From an uncultured Cocleimonas sp. (GTDB lineage: Bacteria; Pseudomonadota; Gammaproteobacteria; Thiotrichales; Thiotrichaceae), in NCBI GenBank assembly GCA_938041705.1, contig CALISP010000140.1, positions 1-8,718 of the forward strand: a stretch of 8,718 bases of DNA, given 5' to 3'. Made by a program: the position numbers and the translations under genes. Positions 1 to 5,101 of the stretch are shown here, in pieces. Below the pieces are notes generated by a model. It was not told the origin of the DNA, did not search any database, and worked only from the letters and a program-made list of their open reading frames with translations. How positions within the stretch are numbered: position 1 is the stretch's first letter; each line of letters opens with the position of its first letter.

Positions 1-1008
1 GCTGAAAATGGTCTTATTGCTGGTTTAAAAGCAAAAGTTAAAGCACTTGAAGCCGTTGATGTTAACTTCATCAAGTCTGACGACAATACTCCACTTTTAC
101 AGAAGATTAGTGGTTTAGAAGCAAAAAATTTAGCCATTCCAGTTTTGGAGTCACGGATTACAGAACTAGAATCAAAGGAACCTACTTTAGTTAAGAAAAT
201 TGGTGAGCTTGAAAAAGAGAATGGTTTAATTGCAGGTTTAAAAGCAAAAGTTGCAGCTCTAGAAGCGGTTGATGTTAATTTCATTAAACCTAAAGATGAT
301 TCTGCTCTGATGACACGCATAGGCGATCTTGAAAAAGAGAATGGATTAATTGCCGGATTAAAAGCAAAAGTTGCAGCTTTAGAAGCGGTTGATGTTAATT
401 TCATTAAACCTAAAGATGATTCTGCTTTGATTACGCGTATAGGCAACCTTGAAAAAGAGAATGGTTTAATCGCAGGATTAAAAGCGAAAGTTGCTGCACT
501 AGAAGCCGTTGATGTTAATTTCATTAAACCCAAAGATGATTCTGCTTTAATCAAACGCATAACTGATCTAGAGAAAGAGAATGGCTTAATTCCTGGATTG
601 AAGGCAAAAGTAAAAGCCTTGGAAGGAATTGATATCAACTTCATAAGTGATTCTTCTGCTAGTACATCTAGTTCATCATCAATGACTACTATCCCTGAAG
701 CTGCGAAACTGTATTTTGAGCCAGGAAGCTCGCGTTTCCCTACAGATGCTAGTCAGTCTATGGCTGATGTTATTGTTTATTTACGTTCTAATCCAAGTTC
801 AAAAGTATCACTAGCAGGTTTTCATGATGCAACTGGTAATACTAACTGGAATCGCCGTTTAGCTATCAAACGTTCGAATCGAGTTAAGCAAATATTAGTT
901 GAAGCAGGTATTTCTAATGACCGCATAAATGTGGAAATACCGACACAAACTTTGGGAACTGGTTCTCCTGAACAGGCACGACGAGTGGAAGTACAAATAT
1001 CTAATTAA
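1..1008 (+). CDS. Helical-repeat protein with C-terminal OmpA-like peptidoglycan-binding domain (5' end outside window)
   Basis: Frame 1 is open from the first base to the TAA at 1006-1008, so the start lies upstream and 335 residues are visible. A TTG at 145 could be read as a start, but the repeat pattern continues before it, so it is internal. The N-terminal part is built from 40-residue units containing LEKENGLIAGLKAKVAALEA followed by a Pro/Asp loop (FIKPKDDS). Hydrophobic residues at about heptad spacing suggest short coiled-coil helices. A serine-rich linker (about residues 216-229) leads into an OmpA family domain (about residues 235-335) with GFHDATGNTNWNRRLAIKRS and the closing ARRVEVQI. 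The Asp of HDATG and the Arg of KRSNR fit the positions that bind diaminopimelate in OmpA domains. It is probably an envelope protein that anchors or spaces the outer membrane from peptidoglycan. A signal peptide would lie outside the window. Confidence 0.85.
   Translation, partial: AENGLIAGLKAKVKALEAVDVNFIKSDDNTPLLQKISGLEAKNLAIPVLESRITELESKEPTLVKKIGELEKENGLIAGLKAKVAALEAVDVNFIKPKDDSALMTRIGDLEKENGLIAGLKAKVAALEAVDVNFIKPKDDSALITRIGNLEKENGLIAGLKAKVAALEAVDVNFIKPKDDSALIKRITDLEKENGLIPGLKAKVKALEGIDINFISDSSASTSSSSSMTTIPEAAKLYFEPGSSRFPTDASQSMADVIVYLRSNPSSKVSLAGFHDATGNTNWNRRLAIKRSNRVKQILVEAGISNDRINVEIPTQTLGTGSPEQARRVEVQISN
205..651 (+). repeat. Tandem 120-nt in-frame repeats in the OmpA-like gene
   Basis: The block gaaaaagagaatgg and its near-identical variants recur at 211, 331, 451 and 571, exactly 120 nt apart, giving three full 40-codon units and one partial diverged unit. 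An older, partial copy begins at position 1 and is separated by a 31-residue variant insert that breaks the phase (aat at 7 against aat at 220). Stretches of about 45 nt are identical between the first two full units, including synonymous positions, which points to recent duplication or homogenisation. Confidence 0.9.
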
Positions 1009-1032
1009 GTTTTATAGGTATTGATAACTAAG

Positions 1033-1060
1033 AGCATGTCTTTGGACATGCTTTTTTTTT
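1033..1060 (+). terminator. Rho-independent terminator of the OmpA-like gene
   Basis: An 8-bp perfect stem AGCATGTC (1033-1040) / GACATGCT (1045-1052) with loop TTTG is followed directly by a run of T to 1060. It starts 24 nt after the stop codon and separates the OmpA-like gene from the block to its right. Confidence 0.92.
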
Positions 1061-1064
1061 GTCT

Positions 1065-1081
1065 AAGAAAGATACTTTCTT
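1065..1081. repeat. Short perfect hairpin just after the terminator
   Basis: AAGAAAG (1065-1071) and CTTTCTT (1075-1081) form a 7-bp inverted repeat around the loop ATA. It may be a second, weaker termination structure. It lies 21 nt upstream of the G-rich 17-nt motif at 1103. Confidence 0.45.
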
Positions 1082-1102
1082 TTGTGAACAACAAAACCTA
1101 TT

Positions 1103-1119
1103 AAAAGTAGGGGGGTGTC
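1103..1119 (+). repeat. G-rich 17-nt direct repeat, left copy
   Basis: AAAAGTAGGGGGGTGTC here is identical to 8548-8564, in the same orientation. The two copies lie in the non-coding DNA on either side of the seven-gene block. The GTAG followed by a G run resembles the head of REP-type sequences, but no REP palindrome follows directly. It could be an end of a vanished element, a dispersed repeat or an exchange site. Confidence 0.75.
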
Positions 1120-1155
1120 TTACTCATTAATATGTAAATCAATTAGCGGTGGCCG

Positions 1156-1193
1156 TATCTAATTTAAACTTTATTCAAATTAGATATTATAAT
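1156..1193. promoter_or_regulatory. Perfect inverted repeat overlapping a possible -10 box
   Basis: TATCTAATTT (1156-1165) and AAATTAGATA (1177-1186) are perfect inverted repeats, 10 bp per arm, separated by 11 nt. A TATAAT lies immediately after the right arm at 1188-1193, with only a weak -35 (TTAAAC, 1164-1169, 18-nt spacing) inside the repeat. A repressor or activator bound to the repeat would cover this promoter. This is an inference from layout; the sequence does not match a named operator that I recognise. Confidence 0.4.
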
Positions 1194-1226
1194 TGAATCC
1201 ATGGACCCTATTGTATTCGTATAGTC

Positions 1227-1235
1227 TGATATAAT
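1227..1235 (+). promoter_or_regulatory. Possible extended -10 promoter for the TVP38 gene
   Basis: TGATATAAT matches the extended -10 consensus TGnTATAAT exactly. No good -35 is present at the usual spacing, which extended -10 promoters tolerate. Transcription would begin near 1242, at or beyond the only usable start codon (TTG 1241). If this promoter is real, translation must be leaderless or must begin at an unusual codon. Confidence 0.35.
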
Positions 1236-1240
1236 TTAAA

Positions 1241-1966
1241 TTGATTTTTATAGGTAGGCTTGTTATCAAATCAGAACATACACAAAATTCACCCTGGATT
1301 AAAAGGGGGGTTTATCTCTCACTATTCGTAGGATTACTACTTTTATATCGTTACTTACCATTGGATGAATGGATAACGAGTTTTAGAATCTGGGTTAAAG
1401 AATTAGGCGCATTAGGTTGGATCATTTCGATCTTTGGTTATGCTTTAGCCAGTTTTATTTTGATTCCAGGTGCCTTACTAACCATCACAGCTGGTATTGC
1501 CTTTGGTTTATGGGGTTTCTTCATCGTTGTAATTGGCGCAACCATTGGTGCAGGTATGTCCTTTTTAGCCGCTCGTTATCTTTTTAGCAAGCCAGTTGAA
1601 AAATCACTCGGTCAAAAACCCTTATTTAAAGCATTAAATGAAGCTATTAAAGAAGAAGGATGGAAAGTAGTAGGACTAATGAGGTTTTCTCCTGCAATGC
1701 CTTTCAGTCTACAGAATTGGTTGTTTGGTGTGACTGCAGTAAAGTTCTTCCCTTATTTAATAGCAACGTTTTTTGGCATCATGCCAGGTACGCTTTTGTA
1801 TGTATGGATAGGTTCAATTGGTGGAAGTGCAGCTGCAGGCGCAGAGACATCAACTGCAAAATATATTTTCTTAATTGTAGGCATTATTGCTACATTAGCT
1901 GTAACAATTCTTATCGGTAGAAAAGCTAAAGAAAAATTAAAAGTTCACGGGCTTGATGAGGAGTGA
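1241..1966 (+). CDS. TVP38/TMEM64 (VTT domain, DedA-like) inner-membrane protein
   Basis: The 241-residue protein has hydrophobic segments at about 22-37, 58-77, 80-113, 167-192 and 206-226. It carries the VTT family core: GALLTITAGIAFGLWGFF (77-94), the Gly-rich GATIGAG (99-105), and RFSPAMPF...N...GVTAVKFFPY (148-172), followed by GIMPGTLLYVWIGS (179-192). The family is related to DedA proteins and is linked to lipid or small-molecule movement across membranes; the substrate here is unknown. The start is weak: an in-frame stop sits at 1232-1234, TTG 1241 is the only standard start before about codon 106, and no Shine-Dalgarno sequence precedes it. In other bacteria this domain is fused to an FAD oxidoreductase like the one encoded at 5102-6535, so the two probably cooperate. 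The radical SAM gene follows 108 nt later on the same strand. Confidence 0.85.
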   Translation: MIFIGRLVIKSEHTQNSPWIKRGVYLSLFVGLLLLYRYLPLDEWITSFRIWVKELGALGWIISIFGYALASFILIPGALLTITAGIAFGLWGFFIVVIGATIGAGMSFLAARYLFSKPVEKSLGQKPLFKALNEAIKEEGWKVVGLMRFSPAMPFSLQNWLFGVTAVKFFPYLIATFFGIMPGTLLYVWIGSIGGSAAAGAETSTAKYIFLIVGIIATLAVTILIGRKAKEKLKVHGLDEE

Positions 1967-2074
1967 TTTTTATAATGCTCTTATTCACAAATAAACATCT
2001 AAAAATAAAATAGTTTCGTACATCTTATTTAAACTCATTAAATCTTTATATCTTTTTAGTAGATAAAACTCATT

Positions 2075-3001
2075 ATGAACAAATTTGAAGACTACCTTGT
2101 AACGGCAAAAGGCGAAAAACGTGCTTTTGTCGATATGCATCAACTTTCAACGCTTTGGTTGAATACAGGCACTTTATGTAATATTACCTGTGGTAATTGT
2201 TACATTGAATCCTCTCCTAAAAATGATGCTTTGGTCTACATGACGCACCAAGAAGTTTGTGTTTTTCTAAACGAAGTTCGTGATGAAAAGATGGGTACTA
2301 CTGAAATTGGAATTACGGGTGGCGAGCCGTTCATGAACCCTGACATCATGCCTATTATGGAAGAATGCTTAAGCAGGGGGTTTACTTTAGTTATGTTGAC
2401 TAATGCTATGCGTCCAATGATGAGACACAAAGATGATCTGCTAGCGTTAAATGAAAAGTATAGAGACTCGCTCACAATGCGCGTATCAGTCGATCACTTT
2501 AACCCTAAACTGCATGAAGAAGAACGCGGTGAAGGCACTTTTGATATCACTCTTAAAGGTCTGGTATGGCTTTCTGAGAATGATTTTGATATGAATATTG
2601 CAGGCAGAACAAGATGGGGTGAAACAGAACCTGAATTGCGTGAAGGTTATGCTCAATTTTTTAAAACTCACAATATTAAAGTCGATGCTGACGATCCAAT
2701 GAAATTAGTGTTGTTTCCTGAGATGGATGAAAAGGCCGAAGTTCCAGAAATTACGACTGACTGTTGGGGGATATTAGATGTAAACCCTGAAGCGATGATG
2801 TGTGCTAATTCTCGAATGGTTGTTAAACGCAAAGGCGCAACTAAACCAGCCGTTATAGCCTGTACTTTATTGCCTTATGAAGATGAATTTGAATTTGCTT
2901 CTACCTTAAAAGAGAGTAGCGATCGCGTATATTTAAACCATCAACATTGTTCTAAGTTCTGTGTATTAGGTGGTGGTTCTTGTGTCGCTAAAGATGCTTA
3001 A
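2075..3001 (+). CDS. Radical SAM enzyme with extra C-terminal cysteines
   Basis: The 308-residue protein has the radical SAM motif C35-x3-C39-x2-C42 (TLCNITCGNCYIESSP) for the [4Fe-4S]-AdoMet cluster, a GGEP motif at 82-85 and a typical half-barrel layout (VSVDHFNPK, 138-145). Six further cysteines lie in the C-terminal third (C230, C243, C263, C292, C296, C303), the last three as HCSKFCVLGGGSC, consistent with an auxiliary Fe-S cluster of SPASM-like kind. It does not show the CxxxCxHCH pattern I associate with ArsS, so I do not call it ArsS, although the Gly-rich Cys tail is reminiscent. The start is ATG 2075, with only a weak ribosome-binding sequence. Its last 14 nt overlap the 3' end of the convergent transferase gene. 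The context, with an MTA-type phosphorylase and transferases, suggests modification of an adenosyl or sugar substrate. The actual reaction is unknown. Confidence 0.85.
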   Translation: MNKFEDYLVTAKGEKRAFVDMHQLSTLWLNTGTLCNITCGNCYIESSPKNDALVYMTHQEVCVFLNEVRDEKMGTTEIGITGGEPFMNPDIMPIMEECLSRGFTLVMLTNAMRPMMRHKDDLLALNEKYRDSLTMRVSVDHFNPKLHEEERGEGTFDITLKGLVWLSENDFDMNIAGRTRWGETEPELREGYAQFFKTHNIKVDADDPMKLVLFPEMDEKAEVPEITTDCWGILDVNPEAMMCANSRMVVKRKGATKPAVIACTLLPYEDEFEFASTLKESSDRVYLNHQHCSKFCVLGGGSCVAKDA

Positions 3002-3623
3002 TCCAGTCTTTTAATTTCTGTTGGTTATCATTTAAGTTATTGGGCATTTCACTTAGCATTTTTTCAAGATCAGACTCAGTATCAACATCAGTTAATGTCA
3101 TTAAAAGATGAGGTGACGAGTCTAGTTTTTTGATTAGTATTTCTCTAGTTTGCTCATGGCTCCAAGGTGTATCTGCCCAGACTTCAGGTGAAATTTTGCA
3201 ACGTCCACCTAGTAAGTAATAACCTCCATCATCTGCTGGGCCTATTACATAGTCATGGTGCTGTAGTTGAATGATACTTTCCTCAACAATATCTTTAGAA
3301 AGCTGCGGTGCATCTCCACCAACCAATATAACAGCGTCATGTTTTTCTAAGAGTTCATTGTAAACAGAGCTTTGCCGATCACCTAAATTTCCATTTCCTG
3401 TATGTAGCTTATCAAAATCACTCCATAATGAATCATTTAAGCCTGCTTCCTCACCAATTGCCCAGAAGGGGATGATATCAATTTCATTTAAAGTACAGAC
3501 AATTGATTTGAGACTTAATCTATAAAAATCTTCAGCTGCTTGCTGACCGATTGATGCAGCAAGGCGAGTCTTTAAAGGTGACAACCCTGGCGTTTTTACA
3601 AATATTGCGATAGCTACTTTCAT
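2988..3623 (-). CDS. DUF2064 / TIGR04282-type GT-A transferase (rSAM-associated transferase 1)
   Basis: The 211-residue protein matches the DUF2064 family in order: an N-terminal nucleotide-binding loop VKTPGLSPLKTRLA (9-22), NLGDRQ (79-83 region), GGDAPQL (102-108, where the family usually has GxDxP), and the signature GPADDGGYYLLGG (128-140). DTPWS (151-155) and TDVDTESDL (178-186) complete the family pattern. The fold resembles nucleotidyl and glycosyl transferases, so the likely role is transfer or nucleotide activation of a sugar phosphate in the cytoplasm. The family was defined by its association with radical SAM systems and is annotated in databases as arsenosugar-related. It is the last gene of the minus-strand operon, and its ATG overlaps the upstream TGA as ATGA, implying translational coupling. 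No terminator follows; the gene ends inside the radical SAM gene. Confidence 0.88.
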   Translation of the reverse strand: MKVAIAIFVKTPGLSPLKTRLAASIGQQAAEDFYRLSLKSIVCTLNEIDIIPFWAIGEEAGLNDSLWSDFDKLHTGNGNLGDRQSSVYNELLEKHDAVILVGGDAPQLSKDIVEESIIQLQHHDYVIGPADDGGYYLLGGRCKISPEVWADTPWSHEQTREILIKKLDSSPHLLMTLTDVDTESDLEKMLSEMPNNLNDNQQKLKDWIKHL

Positions 3624-4216
3624 ATTTTTTTACGCAGTAATTCATACATAATTAACCAATGCGAAAGCGTGGTTTTTATCCATCCTTGCGTGTGGTACTT
3701 TCTGGCATTGCTGATGATGGTTGAGGTGGTGGAAATAATATCAATATTGAGATGCTTGGCCTTTCTTATAAATAATAAATCTTCGCCGTAGGGAGTATCT
3801 TCTGGGTAAGCACCAATCAGTTTGAATTGTGTTTTTGATACGCACAACCCCTGGTCTCCATAAGGTAATTTAAACCAAGAAGATCGTAAATTAGCCCAAC
3901 TGGCATTCCATGCACTCAATCCAGCATTCTTAAATACCAATTCAAAGTAGTGGACTGCGTTTGGGTGTTTATCGATTGATTTAATAAGAGTATTAACGTT
4001 GTTTTGATTAATGCGGCTATCTGCATGCAGAAACCACAAAAACTCGCGAGATGCTTTACTAGCACCATCATTCAAGCTTTTTGCGCGACTGCCTTCTGAA
4101 GACAGAATGATTTCTGCTCCAGAGTTTTCCAAATCTTTTAACAAGATATTTAGTTCTGTTTCTTGATTCCAAACAGGAATGATTACGCTGACCTTATTAA
4201 GGCTACCTTTAAGCAC
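3620..4216 (-). CDS. Short TIGR04283-like family 2 glycosyltransferase (rSAM-associated transferase 2)
   Basis: The 198-residue protein starts as a GT-A family 2 enzyme (VSVIIPVWNQETEL, 9-22) and has FLHADSRI (62-69), LPYGDQGLCVSK (117-128), YGEDLLF (143-149) and SNARKYHTQGW (169-179), all in the order of the transferase 2 family. The usual DGGSxD segment between the first strand and the GRAxQxNxGA motif is absent: AEIILSS (34-40) runs straight into EGSRAKSLNDGA. The protein is therefore about 25 residues shorter than the classic form. I recall a short proteobacterial subfamily of this shape, so this is probably a natural variant and not damage. The start is GTG 4216 (CAC on the plus strand), overlapping the upstream stop by 8 nt, with no strong Shine-Dalgarno sequence, so coupled translation is likely. 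The substrate is unknown; the sugar made by the neighbouring phosphorylase is a candidate. Confidence 0.82.
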   Translation of the reverse strand: MLKGSLNKVSVIIPVWNQETELNILLKDLENSGAEIILSSEGSRAKSLNDGASKASREFLWFLHADSRINQNNVNTLIKSIDKHPNAVHYFELVFKNAGLSAWNASWANLRSSWFKLPYGDQGLCVSKTQFKLIGAYPEDTPYGEDLLFIRKAKHLNIDIISTTSTIISNARKYHTQGWIKTTLSHWLIMYELLRKKI

Positions 4217-5057
4217 GTAATATATTTAACCATTCTTTCTGTTCTTCAGTTAATGCTTCATCAGGTGTTAAAATAGACATTTGTAAGCTATGTCGAATGC
4301 TTTCTGGAGTCTCTGTAAAGGGTTCTTTTAAAAGCTCCGTAAGTAGATTTTTAGCTTTCTCTAAAGCACTGCCATAAACTTCAAAAAACTTTTCCACACT
4401 GACATGTTGGTTAGGGTCTTCCATCCAACAGTCATAGTCAGTAACTAAACAAACCGTACAATATGCCAATTGAGCTTCACGAGCTAAAAAGGCTTCAGGA
4501 ACATTGGTCATTCCGACTAAATCACATTTAGCTTGATCTCTTAAAAAGAAACTTTCAACCTGTGTTCCCAATCGAGGCCCCTCTACACAGCCATAAGCTT
4601 TTTCACTATGAATGTCTTGCTCGATTCGTTTAGCAGCCGCTTGAATATCAGCACTTAAAGATGGGCAAACTGGGTAAGCCGTAGATACATGAGCTGCGAT
4701 CCCATTACCAAAAAAAGTAGCGTTACGTTTGCCTCGCGTATGATCAAAATATTGTGAGGCAATCGCAAGGTCGCCAGGCTTAATTTCTTTACGCAAACTA
4801 CCTGCAGCCGAAACACCAAAGAGTCTTCGTGCACCTAGTTTTTTTAAAGCAAAAATATTAGCTCGATAATTAACCTCATGCGGTAAATATTGGTGTCCTT
4901 TTCCATGACGAGCTAGAAAAAGAATATTTTGATCAGAATATTTGCCTTCAATTATGGGAGCAGAAGGTTTGCCAAAAGGTGTTTCAATATCATGTTCTTT
5001 AATGATTTCTAAGCCATCTAAGGCATACAAACCTGATCCACCAATAACTCCGAGCAT
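4209..5057 (-). CDS. MTA phosphorylase-type purine nucleoside phosphorylase
   Basis: The 282-residue protein is a PNP/MTAP family 2 phosphorylase. It shows GGSGLYAL (6-13), the phosphate-binding LARHGKGH (48-55), VNYRANI (62-68), SAAGSLR (83-89), VEGPRLGTQVESF (158-170), GMTNVPEAFLARE (182-194) and TDYDCW (206-211). The two Asp of TDYDCW (D207, D209) are the adenine-recognising residues of MTA phosphorylases, so an adenine nucleoside such as 5'-methylthioadenosine is a likelier substrate than an inosine one. The reaction is phosphorolysis to adenine and a 5-modified ribose-1-phosphate. ATG 5057 has a good Shine-Dalgarno sequence (AAGGGA, 6 nt spacing). It sits third in the operon, after a 44-nt gap, and upstream of two transferases that could use the sugar phosphate. 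It may serve ordinary methionine salvage, 5'-deoxyadenosine removal, or a 5'-modified adenosine made by the radical SAM enzyme. Confidence 0.9.
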   Translation of the reverse strand: MLGVIGGSGLYALDGLEIIKEHDIETPFGKPSAPIIEGKYSDQNILFLARHGKGHQYLPHEVNYRANIFALKKLGARRLFGVSAAGSLRKEIKPGDLAIASQYFDHTRGKRNATFFGNGIAAHVSTAYPVCPSLSADIQAAAKRIEQDIHSEKAYGCVEGPRLGTQVESFFLRDQAKCDLVGMTNVPEAFLAREAQLAYCTVCLVTDYDCWMEDPNQHVSVEKFFEVYGSALEKAKNLLTELLKEPFTETPESIRHSLQMSILTPDEALTEEQKEWLNILRA

Positions 5058-5101
5058 ACTCTTTCCCTTAACTGTTTCGATACTTTAACTAGATGATTTT
5101 T

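Noticed and set aside
205..651. CRISPR-like array
   Set aside because: The 120-nt repeats are contiguous, in frame and encode protein; there are no unique spacers.
145..1008. Separate gene starting at TTG 145
   Set aside because: The frame is open to the window edge and the repeat units continue upstream, so TTG 145 is an internal leucine codon.
1201..1224. Seven-codon leader peptide (ATG 1201 to TAG 1222-1224)
   Set aside because: It has no ribosome-binding site and no regulatory codon run; a chance occurrence is likely.
1660..1920. Cys/Trp-rich reading frame inside the TVP38 gene
   Set aside because: It lies in another frame of a gene with clear family motifs and has an implausible composition.
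1971..1976. TATAAT as promoter of the radical SAM gene
   Set aside because: There is no -35 at acceptable spacing, and the word is common in this AT-rich DNA.
2236..2671. Two minus-strand reading frames inside the radical SAM gene
   Set aside because: They are shadows of a well-supported gene, with no motifs of their own.
2075..3001. Calling the radical SAM protein ArsS
   Set aside because: The cluster motif CNITCGNCY and its surroundings differ from the ArsS pattern I know, and no arsM is adjacent.
2930..3001. Selenocysteine readthrough in the radical SAM tail
   Set aside because: The gene ends in TAA and all cysteine positions are TGT; no in-frame TGA or SECIS-like stem is evident.
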